Below, piece after piece: positions 1-10,350 of a stretch of 38,443 bases of DNA. A program made the position numbers and the translations under genes. The first letter of the stretch is position 1, and the number at the start of each line of letters is the position of its first letter. This stretch comes from an uncultured Pseudomonadales bacterium. Its GTDB lineage: Bacteria; Pseudomonadota; Gammaproteobacteria; Pseudomonadales; Pseudohongiellaceae. The notes beneath the pieces are model-generated. The model saw only the letters and a program-made list of their open reading frames with translations, had not been told where the DNA came from and did not search any database. The stretch spans positions 1 to 38,443 of the forward strand of contig CAJQHM010000074.1 in NCBI GenBank assembly GCA_905478195.1. The letters are read 5' to 3'.

Positions 1-678
1 GCCACTGGCAGCTTCATTATTTTAGATAGGCTCAGCAATGTAACTGTTGGAGCCGGCATGATCGACTGCGTGCAACAGCCAAGAAGAACACGCAGCGAAT
101 CCAGCAATATAATCGTTACCAAGGAAGAACGGGCCGCTCGTTACGGCCAGAAACCCGCTACAATTATGTTCGTCGGCGTCTCAGGATCCGGCAAGTCTAC
201 TCTAGCCCATGGCCTGGAGAGACGACTATTTGATCGCGGGCGCGTAAGTACCGTATTGGACGGTAAGACTATGCGGCTGGGCATAAGCAAAGACCTGGCT
301 CACGACGCCGAGGGCCGCGCCGAAAATTTAAGACGCAGCGCCCACATCGCCAGATTCCTGAATGATTCTGGTGTGATCTGCTGCGCCTCCTTTGTAGCGC
401 CCAATGCCGATTCCAGAGAACATGCTATTAGGGTAATCGGCAAAGACAACTGCTATATCATTTATCTCAATCCACCCATGGAAGTGTGTATTCAGCGAGA
501 CCCAAGTGGCTTGTATGCTGCCGCAGAAGGAACAGAATCCTCAAACATTCCCGGCCTATCGTTTCCCTATAGTGTACCCGAGGTCGTGCACCTCGAGCTG
601 GACACGGCGGCCTTGTCTGCGAATGAATGTCTGGAGAAGGTTCTACTATTAATGCGCGAGAAGGAGATTATCCAGTAG
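1..678 (+). CDS. cysNC: Sulfate adenylyltransferase subunit 1 / APS kinase fusion (CysNC), 3' part only
   Basis: The reading frame is open from base 1, so the gene starts outside the window; 225 residues are visible. The first ~25 residues (TGSFIILDRLSNVTVGAGMI) look like the C-terminal end of CysN, the GTPase subunit of ATP sulfurylase. The rest is an APS kinase domain, which phosphorylates adenosine 5'-phosphosulfate to PAPS in assimilatory sulfate activation. It has a P-loop GVSGSGKST (about visible residues 59-67), a short LDGKTMR segment corresponding to the APS kinase DGD region, the ENLRR helix, and a late RDPSGLYAAA motif typical of CysC. The ATG at 58 is internal to the fused frame and should not be taken as the start. 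A cysN-cysC fusion is usual in Pseudomonas and relatives, where the gene also lies near algW-hisD-murA, as here. Confidence 0.93.
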   Translation, partial: ATGSFIILDRLSNVTVGAGMIDCVQQPRRTRSESSNIIVTKEERAARYGQKPATIMFVGVSGSGKSTLAHGLERRLFDRGRVSTVLDGKTMRLGISKDLAHDAEGRAENLRRSAHIARFLNDSGVICCASFVAPNADSREHAIRVIGKDNCYIIYLNPPMEVCIQRDPSGLYAAAEGTESSNIPGLSFPYSVPEVVHLELDTAALSANECLEKVLLLMREKEIIQ

Positions 679-691
679 CGCAGCTACCCGT

Positions 692-1453
692 TTAGACTGG
701 GTTATCGATGTCGATAAACTGGTGCTCCAGCCCAAACTTTTCTGCTAGATAGCTGCCAATGGCCTGAACTCCATAGCGCTCGGTGGCATGATGCCCGGCT
801 GAGAAAAAATGGATGCCAGACTCCCTTGCAATATGCACTGTGGGCTCGGACACTTCTCCTGTGATGTAGGCATCGACACCGGCGGCAACGGCGAGCTCGA
901 TATAATTTTGCGCAGCGCCAGTACACCAGGCGATTGATTTGATACTTTTCGACTTCCCTTTTACTGCCAGAGGCTGCCTACCGAGTTTTTGCTCAATCAG
1001 GGCCTGAAGCGAATCGAAATCGGCGTCTTGGGCCAAGGTTCCGGTGAGCCCGATAGGATGATTGTTCTGCTTTCCTAGCTCCCCCTCTATCTCGATTCCC
1101 AAGCGCTGCGCCAACTGCACGTTATTGCCAAATTCTCGATGCACATCAAGGGGTAAATGATAGGCGAGGAGGCTGATATCGAATTTTAGCAAGGCCTCGA
1201 TGCGCGACTTCTTTATTCCCGATATTGACTGATCTTCTCCACGCCAGAAATAACCATGATGAACCAATAAGGCATCGGCTTTCACTGCGGCAGCCGCATC
1301 GATCAATTCCTGACAGGCAGTAACCCCCGTCACTAGCTTAGATATTTGTTCCCGCCCCTGAACCTGCAACCCATTGGGGCAATAGTCATTAAACTGCTCG
1401 GGTCGCAGCACTTGTTTTAATTCGGCTTCAAGCTCTTTCAGGCTAACTGGCAT
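692..1453 (-). CDS. Nif3-like dinuclear metal center protein (YbgI family)
   Basis: The 253-residue product belongs to the NIF3/YbgI family, which forms hexameric toroids with a two-metal site; the cellular function is not settled (annotations as GTP cyclohydrolase 1 type 2 are homology-based). Visible family motifs are NGLQVQG near the N-terminus, the metal-ligand segments LLVHHGYFW and AYHLPLDVH, and the C-terminal TGEVSEP and FFSAGHHATERYG stretches that complete the metal site. The frame can be extended to a TTG at 1471, but the ATG at 1453 is preferred because AAGGTGG lies about six bases upstream and the protein then begins MPVSLKELE, as in the family. It faces the cysNC end and is divergent from the AlgW/DegS-type protease, an association also seen in Pseudomonas. 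Confidence 0.88.
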   Translation of the reverse strand: MPVSLKELEAELKQVLRPEQFNDYCPNGLQVQGREQISKLVTGVTACQELIDAAAAVKADALLVHHGYFWRGEDQSISGIKKSRIEALLKFDISLLAYHLPLDVHREFGNNVQLAQRLGIEIEGELGKQNNHPIGLTGTLAQDADFDSLQALIEQKLGRQPLAVKGKSKSIKSIAWCTGAAQNYIELAVAAGVDAYITGEVSEPTVHIARESGIHFFSAGHHATERYGVQAIGSYLAEKFGLEHQFIDIDNPV

Positions 1454-1571
1454 TGGAATCCACCTTGGCAACGCTGTATATTGGGTTCGCCCGATAATAA
1501 TAACATAGTGTTATCTCAATCAGATGAGGTGGCACATCTGGCAAGGCAGTAGCTATACAGGCAAAGACGTC

Positions 1572-2696
1572 ATGAGCGGCATAAGCAGACTACTCAAATA
1601 TATAAGCTGGCCCGTAGCCTGCGGCATTCTGTTGGGTCTCGTTGTTCTGCAGTACCAACAACTACAACAACTTGGCACTCAGACTCTCCCCGTCGCGACT
1701 TCCACTCCCACGACTAGTGCGCCTTTATCATTTTCTGAAGCGATCGCGCTCGCCGCACCCGCTGTCGTTGCCATCAATGCGACCAACGTGAATGTTGAAT
1801 CTATCGAGCGCACCTCCGAAGATCGCCTAAACCTATATCTCGGTGAGCGAGCGAGTCTCGGTTCTGGCGTTATTGTCAGCGACAATGGCTTCATATTAAC
1901 CAACCTACATGTGGTCGACACACTATTCGACGCATTCGATGCTGAGGTTACGCTCAACGATGGCCGTAAAATTTCCGCAACGGTTGTTGCATGGGACGAA
2001 GCGAGCGACCTGGCAGTCTTACATATCAACATGGACAACCTGACCCCTATTCAGATTGGCGACGACAAATCATTAAGCGTTGGTGACATTGTATTTGCCA
2101 TTGGCTATCCAAGAAATATTGGGCAATCCGTGTCTCAGGGAATTATTAGCGCACTAACCAAGAAATCCGAGAGCAACCCCGGCATTATTCAGACCGACGC
2201 CGCTATTAATCCAGGCAATTCCGGCGGCGCCCTTATTAACTCTCGAGGACAACTAGTAGGTATCAATTCCTCTATATTTTCAGAATCGGGTAACTTCGAA
2301 GGCATCGGCTTCGCCACACCGGCAAGTGACGCCATTGAAGCCTTTCATGAGATGGCAGAGCAGGCTATCGACGCAAACGCGGGATATCTAGGCGTGATTA
2401 CCGGCGAGGCATTGAACGCGCAATCCAGCCAGCTATTCTTCGGTGTCGATCATATTCGGGGCATGTTAGTCGAGAGCGTTGACGAGGGTGGCGCCGCAGA
2501 GAGAGCCGGCATTCAGCCCGGGGATGTTATCACCATGGTAGAAGATACATCCGTCATCGACGGGCAGAATATAATGATGGAGGTGCGTAACAAGAAACCG
2601 GGTGACTCGATAAATATACAGATCTATCGTGACGGGGATAATTTCGTACTGCCTACAACACTAGGGTTTGGACAGGCTATCATCATAGAGCCTTAG
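1572..2696 (+). CDS. algW: Membrane-anchored periplasmic serine protease, AlgW/DegS type
   Basis: This HtrA-family protease has one N-terminal membrane anchor, a trypsin-like domain and a single C-terminal PDZ domain (374 residues from this start). In Pseudomonas and E. coli the equivalent AlgW/DegS cleaves the anti-sigma factor MucA/RseA in envelope stress. The anchor is about residues 12-27 (WPVACGILLGLVVL). The catalytic triad is visible: His113 in TNLHVVDT, Asp146 in SDLAVLHI, Ser217 in GNSGGAL. The PDZ domain covers roughly residues 270-365 and includes AGIQPGDVI. An in-frame ATG at 1524 would add 16 residues; 1572 is chosen because the protein then starts with the short basic stretch followed directly by the anchor, as in AlgW. 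Neither start has a strong Shine-Dalgarno. The single PDZ and the anchor argue against DegP/DegQ. It is convergent with hisD. Confidence 0.9.
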   Translation: MSGISRLLKYISWPVACGILLGLVVLQYQQLQQLGTQTLPVATSTPTTSAPLSFSEAIALAAPAVVAINATNVNVESIERTSEDRLNLYLGERASLGSGVIVSDNGFILTNLHVVDTLFDAFDAEVTLNDGRKISATVVAWDEASDLAVLHINMDNLTPIQIGDDKSLSVGDIVFAIGYPRNIGQSVSQGIISALTKKSESNPGIIQTDAAINPGNSGGALINSRGQLVGINSSIFSESGNFEGIGFATPASDAIEAFHEMAEQAIDANAGYLGVITGEALNAQSSQLFFGVDHIRGMLVESVDEGGAAERAGIQPGDVITMVEDTSVIDGQNIMMEVRNKKPGDSINIQIYRDGDNFVLPTTLGFGQAIIIEP

Positions 2697-2732
2697 TAAA
2701 ACAGGCTACTCTGGCCTGGTTTTCCAACTTCT

Positions 2733-4052
2733 CTAGTCGACACTCTTCAATCGAAATTCAGCAGAAAGCGCATGCGCCTCCAGATGTTCGTCACGAGCTA
2801 TAACCGATGCCGTTTTTGCCAAAGCACTGGCACCGGATTCTGAACAGTTGATAATTGAACTGCGCTTCTGAAAATCATACACGCCTAAAGCAGAGAAAAA
2901 CTTTGCAGACCCTGAGGTGGGCAATACATGGCTGGGGCCCGCACAATAGTCTCCCAAGGCTTCCGCGCTGTAACGACCCATGAAAATTGCGCCCGCATTC
3001 TCTATCGAGTCCAGCAAGGCTTGCGGCTCATCTATCGAAATCTCTAGATGCTCTGGAGCAATAATATTACTCACATTTGCCGCCTCCTGCAGATCTCCTA
3101 CAAGAATAAAAATGCCGCGGTTTCGTAGCGATTCCGAGATGATGTCACGCCTGGACATATCTGGCAGCAGGCGATCTATGCTGCTCTTCACCTCATCAAG
3201 AAAGGCAGCGTCATCGGATATCAGAATCGACTGCGCCTGCTCGTCATGTTCTGCCTGAGAGAACAAATCCATAGCAATCCAATCAGGGTTCGACTTGCCA
3301 TCGCATATGATCGTGAGCTCGGAAGGCCCGGCTATCATGTCGATACCGACCTCGCCGAAGACTAGCTTCTTTGCCACCGTCACATAAATATTACCCGGAC
3401 CAGCTATCTTATCGACCTTGCCGATCGATGCCGTGCCATAGGCTAGTGCCGCCACAGCCTGAGCGCCACCGATGGTGTAAAGCTTGGTAACCCCAGCAAG
3501 CGCAGCAGCAGCAAACACCAGTTTTCCCGCCTCTGAATAAGCGGTCGGAACTGTTGCGATTATCTCTTTAACACCTGCGACCTGTGCAGGAATCGCCAAC
3601 ATGAGCATCGATGATGGGTAGTTAGCCTTGCCACCTGGCACATACACACCGACGCGACGCAAGGGGCTTATTTTCTGACCATAGACCGATCCATCTGTCT
3701 CGGTATAAGTCCAGGAATCTTGCTTCTGCTTCTCGTGATAGCTTCTTATTCGGTCAGCGGCGTGTGTTAGCGCTTCTCGCTGTTCCTTCGAAATACTCTG
3801 CAGTGCGTGCTGCATCTGCTCTTGCGAAACCGACAGCTCGTCGATGGAGTTTGCCGCAAAACCATCGAATCTCTTGGTATACTCCACAACCGCGGAATCA
3901 CCCCTGCTTCTTACTTCCTGCAGAATATCACTAACGGTATGAGTAACTTCTTCGGCGACAATCATTTCGCGCTGCAATAGAGTAGCGAGGCGATCTTCGA
4001 AGTCGCTGTCGGAGGCGTTGAGTCGATTAATGTCTATGACTGTACTGGACAT
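2733..4052 (-). CDS. hisD: Histidinol dehydrogenase
   Basis: HisD carries out the last two steps of histidine synthesis, oxidising L-histidinol to L-histidine with NAD+ and Zn2+. The 439-residue product has normal family length. Visible motifs are the nucleotide-binding GPGNIYVT, the GPSELTI stretch, the Zn/catalytic segment SQAEHDEQAQ, the catalytic APEHLEI, the Zn aspartate in LGDYCAGPSHVLPT, and the terminal EAHALSAEFR carrying the last Zn histidine. The frame can be extended to a TTG at 4073 inside the end of hisG, but the ATG at 4052 starts seven bases after the hisG stop and gives the usual N-terminus. It is downstream of murA and hisG in one leftward cluster. hisC, which follows hisD in Pseudomonas before algW, is absent here. 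Confidence 0.96.
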   Translation of the reverse strand: MSSTVIDINRLNASDSDFEDRLATLLQREMIVAEEVTHTVSDILQEVRSRGDSAVVEYTKRFDGFAANSIDELSVSQEQMQHALQSISKEQREALTHAADRIRSYHEKQKQDSWTYTETDGSVYGQKISPLRRVGVYVPGGKANYPSSMLMLAIPAQVAGVKEIIATVPTAYSEAGKLVFAAAALAGVTKLYTIGGAQAVAALAYGTASIGKVDKIAGPGNIYVTVAKKLVFGEVGIDMIAGPSELTIICDGKSNPDWIAMDLFSQAEHDEQAQSILISDDAAFLDEVKSSIDRLLPDMSRRDIISESLRNRGIFILVGDLQEAANVSNIIAPEHLEISIDEPQALLDSIENAGAIFMGRYSAEALGDYCAGPSHVLPTSGSAKFFSALGVYDFQKRSSIINCSESGASALAKTASVIARDEHLEAHALSAEFRLKSVD

Positions 4053-4059
4053 GCAAGCG

Positions 4060-4698
4060 CTACTTCTTGTCAACTGCGTCGCGCAGTTGAGCCAATATTT
4101 CTCGTATCAAGGCATTCTTGATTTTCATAGAGGCCTTATTAACAATTATTCGCGAGCTAATTTCTGCAATGAAATCACGCGGCTCTAGGCCATTCGCCTT
4201 GAGGGTTTTCCCGGTATCGACGATATCCACTATGGCATCGGCGAGCCCCATCATGGGAGCCAGTTCTAACGCACCGTTTAACTTTATGAGCTCAATCTGC
4301 TGACCCTGCTGCGCAAAATACTTCTTGGCAATATTGGTAAACTTAGTCGCAACCTTGAGCCTGCCCTCAACCGGTTTAGCGTTCACGGGCTCTGCGGTCA
4401 TCATCTGACAGGCGGCTATCTTCAAGTCCAGTGGTTCATAGAATCCCTCATCACCGTATTCGAGCAACAGGTCTTTGCCGACAACACCCATATCAGCGGT
4501 GCCAAACTCGACATAGGTGGGAACATCAGTCCCCCGAATCACCATCAGCTTTACATTCTCTCGATTGGTATCAAAAATTAGTTTACGGCTCTTGCTAATA
4601 TCTTCCGCAGGCACGATTCCAGCCTGCGCAAACAAGGGCAGCACTTCTTCCAAGATACGCCCCTTGGTGAGGGCTATGACTAACTGATTGGAGTTCAT
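4060..4698 (-). CDS. hisG: ATP phosphoribosyltransferase, short form (catalytic subunit)
   Basis: HisG condenses ATP with PRPP in the first committed step of histidine synthesis. At 212 residues this is the short form (HisGS), which lacks the C-terminal histidine-binding domain and in known cases works as a hetero-octamer with HisZ; hisZ is not in this window. Motifs seen are [13 protein letters not shown] at the N-terminus, [18 protein letters not shown], and the PRPP-binding loop [18 protein letters not shown]. The frame is open upstream to 4797 and overlaps murA, but the ATG at 4698 gives the conserved N-terminus ([13 protein letters not shown]). The gene lies 41 bases after murA and seven bases before hisD, so co-transcription is likely. 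Feedback control by histidine would be expected through HisZ, by analogy. Confidence 0.95.
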   Translation of the reverse strand: MNSNQLVIALTKGRILEEVLPLFAQAGIVPAEDISKSRKLIFDTNRENVKLMVIRGTDVPTYVEFGTADMGVVGKDLLLEYGDEGFYEPLDLKIAACQMMTAEPVNAKPVEGRLKVATKFTNIAKKYFAQQGQQIELIKLNGALELAPMMGLADAIVDIVDTGKTLKANGLEPRDFIAEISSRIIVNKASMKIKNALIREILAQLRDAVDKK

Positions 4699-4739
4699 TA
4701 AAAGATAATCTCGCAAGACTGAATGAAAGTTTGCTTTTC

Positions 4740-6267
<1,528 letters not shown>

Positions 6268-6281
6268 TCTACTACTCCGTT

Positions 6282-6884
6282 CTATTTCCAGTTATCCAAT
6301 ACAGCGTCGATGTCGTTGTCATTCTGCCCCATTAAGGCAGAAAACTGAGTGAAATACTGCCGACCCAGATTGATGCCAGCCAGGCTCAGGTTCTTAAGCT
6401 TCCACTCATCATTTTCATTGAGGAACATCTGATACTGCAGACGCAGATTAGAGTCACCACCACGCAACTCCATGCTTACCACGGTATCACCACGGGGATC
6501 AGCGTCAGCATTGCTTGCCGGAAGGAAGACCAGTTCCTGCCCTTCATAGGCAACCAGCGAAGCGCCGTAAAAACGGGTTAATGTACTCCTTAAAATATCA
6601 GCGAAACGTTGCTTCTGAGCATCACTAGCTGAGGCCGCAAAACGGTTCATTACCACCTCTGCCACAGCAGTAAAATCTACAATTGAAGAAAGCGCTCCCT
6701 CGACAGCGGCGAAGTAAGCATCGCGATCCGAAAGAAACAGAGTTCGAGACGCTTGGACTGTATCTAGAAGCGATTCCACTCCAGTTTTGGCAGTCTCGAC
6801 AGCCGTGTATTGCTGGGCGTAACTGAGCGCTGGCAGCATTCCCACAAAGACTAGGGAGATTATGTATTTATTCAATGATTTCAT
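6282..6884 (-). CDS. mlaC: Periplasmic phospholipid-binding protein MlaC
   Basis: MlaC shuttles phospholipids between the outer-membrane MlaA complex and the inner-membrane MlaFEDB ABC transporter to keep outer-membrane lipid asymmetry. The 200-residue product begins with a signal peptide (MKSLNKYIISLVFVGM, cleavage probably after ALSYA) and has the family pattern VDFTAVAEVVMNRF, RFADILRSTLTRFYG and a C-terminal WKLKNLSLAGINLGRQY. The ATG at 6884 is chosen because AAGGA lies seven bases upstream; the frame is open to 6959 but the extension is not signal-peptide-like. Unlike E. coli and Pseudomonas, mlaF, mlaE and mlaD are not upstream: the next gene is the divergent yrbG. mlaC appears to head its own transcript with ibaG and murA. 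Confidence 0.9.
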   Translation of the reverse strand: MKSLNKYIISLVFVGMLPALSYAQQYTAVETAKTGVESLLDTVQASRTLFLSDRDAYFAAVEGALSSIVDFTAVAEVVMNRFAASASDAQKQRFADILRSTLTRFYGASLVAYEGQELVFLPASNADADPRGDTVVSMELRGGDSNLRLQYQMFLNENDEWKLKNLSLAGINLGRQYFTQFSALMGQNDNDIDAVLDNWK

Positions 6885-7018
6885 TTGCTTATCCTTCATC
6901 ATTATTCGAAGCTGAGTCCTTAAAACCACTAAGCGGGTGCCTGTTGTCCTAAAATACACAAAAAGGGCTGAATATTGACTGAACTTTCTCAGAGAACCTT
7001 GCTAGAGCAGTTGCGCAG

Positions 7019-7047
7019 TTTACATCAAATAGACAGTTCAATAAATT
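7019..7047 (+). promoter_or_regulatory. Possible sigma-70 promoter for yrbG
   Basis: In the 234-base divergent gap between mlaC and yrbG there is TTTACA (7019-7024), a 17-base spacer and TAAATT (7042-7047). This is 5/6 and 4/6 to consensus, about 70 bases before the yrbG ATG. It is a by-eye match only. A leftward promoter for mlaC must also lie in this gap but I cannot place it with confidence. Confidence 0.35.
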
Positions 7048-7118
7048 ATTACTTGCAAAGCTCCCCAAAGAATCTTCTAATTGGGCGCTTTACCTAGGCA
7101 TCTAAGAATACTTCGTAT

Positions 7119-8072
7119 ATGTTCCTCGACCCGATCATTATCGTTCTCGGATTTGTTGGCTTAGTCTGGGGAGCGGACAAGTTTGTATTTGGCGCGTCAG
7201 TACTGGCGCGAAATTTAGGGGTCTCGCCCCTGATGATCGGTCTTACTATCGTCGCATTCGGTACCTCAGCTCCAGAGATTTTTTCTTCAGCAGTTTCTGC
7301 ACTAAACGATAAACCAGAACTCGCAGTCGGCAATGCCCTAGGCTCAAATCTTTTTAATGTCGGCGTGGCACTCGGTGTCGCTGCATTGATCAGCCCACTT
7401 AAGCCTCCAGAGTCGCTAGTCAAGAAAGAAATTCCCGCACTACTGCTCGTTACATTTGTTACCGGGGCCTTGTTCTTGGACCTTTTTCTAGGCGTCTTCG
7501 ATGCCGTAGTTTTAATCACAATTACCGTGTATTTTGCCTACAGACTCTTTCGCAAGAAAGTTAAAACAGGGGTAATGCCCGAGCTCGCCGATGAAGACCT
7601 AAGCGAAATAAGCAGTCTACAAGCTAGCGCCTATTTAGTGCTGGGTCTCGCCCTTCTGGTCTTGAGTGCCGAGGCACTCGTAGCGGCGGCAACATCGATC
7701 GCCGGGTCTCTGGGTGTATCCACCGCTATTATCGGACTAACTGTAGTAGCTCTCGGCACCAGCCTGCCTGAACTGGCCGCATCAGTAACTTGCGCACTCA
7801 AAGGACATCACGATCTGGCGATTGGAAACATAGTTGGATCGAACATTCTAAATTTACTCGCAGTGCTTCCATTCCCCGGCTTATTTGCACCGGGAGTTAT
7901 CGAACCCGCACTCCTCTATAGAGACTATATTGGCGTATTAACCCTCACTCTCTTGCTCGCCTACTTTTGCTATCAAGGGGTCAAGAAGGGCAAGATGATC
8001 AGCCGCCTCAATGGTGCCGTATTCATATCCATCTACCTTGGATGGTTTGGCGTAATGCTATACCAGATTTAA
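7119..8072 (+). CDS. yrbG: Inner-membrane calcium/sodium antiporter, CaCA family (YrbG-like)
   Basis: A 317-residue polytopic membrane protein of the Ca2+:cation antiporter family. The two inverted alpha-repeats that form the ion site are clear: GLTIVAFGTSAPE followed by GNALGSNLFN (residues about 41-80) and GLTVVALGTSLPEL followed by GNIVGSNILN (about 206-246). A cytoplasmic loop rich in charged residues (about 144-166, RKKVKTGVMPELADED) separates the halves. It is the first gene of the rightward run to lptB, as in E. coli where yrbG precedes kdsD. The natural substrate of YrbG is not firmly established. Confidence 0.92.
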   Translation: MFLDPIIIVLGFVGLVWGADKFVFGASVLARNLGVSPLMIGLTIVAFGTSAPEIFSSAVSALNDKPELAVGNALGSNLFNVGVALGVAALISPLKPPESLVKKEIPALLLVTFVTGALFLDLFLGVFDAVVLITITVYFAYRLFRKKVKTGVMPELADEDLSEISSLQASAYLVLGLALLVLSAEALVAAATSIAGSLGVSTAIIGLTVVALGTSLPELAASVTCALKGHHDLAIGNIVGSNILNLLAVLPFPGLFAPGVIEPALLYRDYIGVLTLTLLLAYFCYQGVKKGKMISRLNGAVFISIYLGWFGVMLYQI

Positions 8073-8128
8073 CAGACCTACGCCCCGAAGTAGTCTGACG
8101 CCCTCTGGTAAGGTATGATCTGTGAATT

Positions 8129-9103
8129 ATGAATACCCATTCGTCCCTCATATCAAGCGCACTTCGAACTATCGAGATCGAGAATCGAGCTGTCGCCGAA
8201 TTACTCAATCGAGTTGACGCTGACTTTGTAAACGCCTGCGAAATCATCCTGGCAAGCAAGGGTCGAGTCGTCGTAATTGGCATGGGAAAATCAGGCCATA
8301 TTGGTAAGAAAATTGCCGCGACTCTGGCCAGCACAGGCACCACCGCGATGTATGTCCACCCCGCTGAAGCAAGTCATGGCGATATCGGCATGATAGCCGC
8401 AGACGACGTAGTCCTCGCCATCTCTAATTCTGGGACGACCTCGGAAATATTATCTCTGCTACCGGTATTAAAACGTAAAGGCGTTCCTCTAATCAGCTTA
8501 ACCGGTGACAAGCAGTCGGAATTAGCCATGGCTGCATCGGCAAACCTCGACGCAAGGGTAGACGAGGAAGCCTGCCCCCTCGGATTAGCCCCCACATCGA
8601 GCACCACTGCCGCTCTCGTACTTGGCGATGCCCTGGCTATGGCATTATTGGAAGCGAGGGGGTTCACACGCGATGATTTCGCCATCTCCCATCCTGGCGG
8701 CAATCTCGGCAGGCGCCTCTTGGTCAAAGTAAAGGACGTTATGCATTGCGGAGATGCTATTCCGAAGGTCATGACCGGCACCACGCTGCCCGAAGCACTC
8801 TTAGAGATGAGCAGCAAAGGCTTCGGCTTAACTACTATCATAGGTAAAAGCGGAGAACTACTCGGCGTATTCTCAGACGGCGATCTGAGGCGCACAATAG
8901 ATTCCGGCAAGAATATTCGAGAGACACTTATAGACGAGGTCATGTCGCCCACCTTCAAGCATATAGACTCCAATGCGCTCGCTGCCGAGGCAGCCAGAAT
9001 CATGCAGGAATCAAACGTTTATGTTCTTATCGTTAAGGGCGAAACAGCATCCGTTGAGGGCATGCTGAAGATGCATGACCTGCTTCAATCAAATGTAGTC
9101 TAA
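8129..9103 (+). CDS. kdsD: Arabinose-5-phosphate isomerase
   Basis: KdsD converts ribulose 5-phosphate to arabinose 5-phosphate, the first step of Kdo synthesis for LPS. The 324-residue protein has an N-terminal SIS sugar isomerase domain (about 40-180) with VVIGMGKSGHIGKKIAAT and AISNSGTTSEIL, and the conserved SHGDIG. Two C-terminal CBS domains follow (about 205-320; the segment VFSDGDLRRTI is typical of KdsD). The HPGG in AISHPGGNLGRRLL is also characteristic. It lies 56 bases after yrbG and 13 bases before kdsC. Confidence 0.95.
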   Translation: MNTHSSLISSALRTIEIENRAVAELLNRVDADFVNACEIILASKGRVVVIGMGKSGHIGKKIAATLASTGTTAMYVHPAEASHGDIGMIAADDVVLAISNSGTTSEILSLLPVLKRKGVPLISLTGDKQSELAMAASANLDARVDEEACPLGLAPTSSTTAALVLGDALAMALLEARGFTRDDFAISHPGGNLGRRLLVKVKDVMHCGDAIPKVMTGTTLPEALLEMSSKGFGLTTIIGKSGELLGVFSDGDLRRTIDSGKNIRETLIDEVMSPTFKHIDSNALAAEAARIMQESNVYVLIVKGETASVEGMLKMHDLLQSNVV

Positions 9104-9116
9104 CCCAGAGGCATAC

Positions 9117-9656
9117 ATGCTTTTTAGCACCACCGAAGAACAGGCAATCGATGCGGCGAGTAAGATCAAATTACTACTGCTTGATGTAGATGGCATTCTC
9201 AGCGATGGCAGGCTCTATTTTTCGAATTCCGGCGAGGAGATTAAGGCGTTTCATAGCCTGGACGGACACGGGATTAAAATGCTCATGAGCACTGGGGTGG
9301 CAGTAGGAATAATCACTGGCAGAACGTCTGCTCTCGTTTCTAAAAGAGCCGCAGACCTAGGCGTAGGCATTCTTTATCAAGGCCGCGAAGATAAAATTGA
9401 TGTCTTGCAGGAAGTCAGCAAGGATCAAGACATTCCCCTCAATGCCATCTGCTATGCCGGCGATGACTTGCCAGACCTACCGGTACTTAGAGCCGTAGGA
9501 CTCAGCTTCTCGGTACCGGGAGCACACTACGCGGTAAAAAACGCTGTACATGTCGTGACCGCACGTCATGGCGGAGAAGGTGCCGTTAGAGAAATCACTG
9601 ATTTTATTCTAGCAGCACAAGGCAATCTCCAGCCTTTCCTGGGCCCGCCTACTTAG
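9117..9656 (+). CDS. kdsC: 3-deoxy-D-manno-octulosonate 8-phosphate phosphatase
   Basis: KdsC dephosphorylates Kdo-8-phosphate to free Kdo. The 179-residue protein is a small C0-type HAD phosphatase: motif I LLLDVDGILSDG (nucleophile Asp23, acid/base Asp25), motif II GIITGRTS, and motif III CYAGDDLPDLP. The tetrameric C0 family has no cap domain, which fits the length. The order kdsD-kdsC-lptC-lptA-lptB is conserved from E. coli to Pseudomonas. The ATG at 9117 has only a modest purine stretch upstream (CAGAGG). Confidence 0.95.
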   Translation: MLFSTTEEQAIDAASKIKLLLLDVDGILSDGRLYFSNSGEEIKAFHSLDGHGIKMLMSTGVAVGIITGRTSALVSKRAADLGVGILYQGREDKIDVLQEVSKDQDIPLNAICYAGDDLPDLPVLRAVGLSFSVPGAHYAVKNAVHVVTARHGGEGAVREITDFILAAQGNLQPFLGPPT

Positions 9657-9762
9657 ATAGCAACCAGCAGGTAGCGATAGCTGTTCCATTATTTGGACCA
9701 CGAAGCAATAGATTCATGATAGGCTTCAAATACTTACCACCCTTTTCAAGCGCCAGCACATT

Positions 9763-10350
9763 ATGCAACGAACAGGTCTGCTCATTGTCCCAGGAATAAT
9801 TGCTGTCGCACTATTCCTCGGCTTAAATACCTTTAACTCGCCTGGCAATAATCCCAACAACCCCTCCACCGCAGCGAATTTAGACTTCAATGCCTACTCC
9901 GAAGGCATTAATACGATTCTTTACGATGTGGACGGTAGAATTAATTACACCCTGCAGGCGCAGCGACAGGTTCACTACAATGACGACACCAGTGAGTTAC
10001 AGAAACCGTTTATTCGACTATTTCAGGATGGAGATTCCCGCTGGAATATCGTTGCCGATTCCGGCAAAATTTCTTCATTTGAAACCGCATCAAATACCAG
10101 AGTAGATAGAATAGAACTCATAGGAGATGTACAAGTCTATAACCTTGACGATTTCGGGAATAGAACATTGATATCAACTGAATTTTTAACCCTGGACCCA
10201 GAATCAGAAATTCTAGAGACCGACCTCTCGGTATCTGTTGTAACAAAGGCGTTAGAGCAATCGTCTATAGGAATGCTAGCTAATCTGAAGACTGATGAAA
10301 TTACTTTCTTGCGTGAAATCAAGGGCCGATATGAACAAGAGACACAGTAA
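9763..10350 (+). CDS. lptC: LPS export system protein LptC
   Basis: LptC is the bitopic inner-membrane protein that receives LPS from LptBFG and passes it to LptA. The product has 195 residues with an N-terminal transmembrane segment (about 5-20, GLLIVPGIIAVALFLGL) and a periplasmic beta-jellyroll region; the segment YDVDGRINYTLQAQRQVHY is typical of the family. There is a 106-base gap after kdsC and no strong Shine-Dalgarno. The 3' end overlaps lptA by 20 bases. Confidence 0.9.
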   Translation: MQRTGLLIVPGIIAVALFLGLNTFNSPGNNPNNPSTAANLDFNAYSEGINTILYDVDGRINYTLQAQRQVHYNDDTSELQKPFIRLFQDGDSRWNIVADSGKISSFETASNTRVDRIELIGDVQVYNLDDFGNRTLISTEFLTLDPESEILETDLSVSVVTKALEQSSIGMLANLKTDEITFLREIKGRYEQETQ

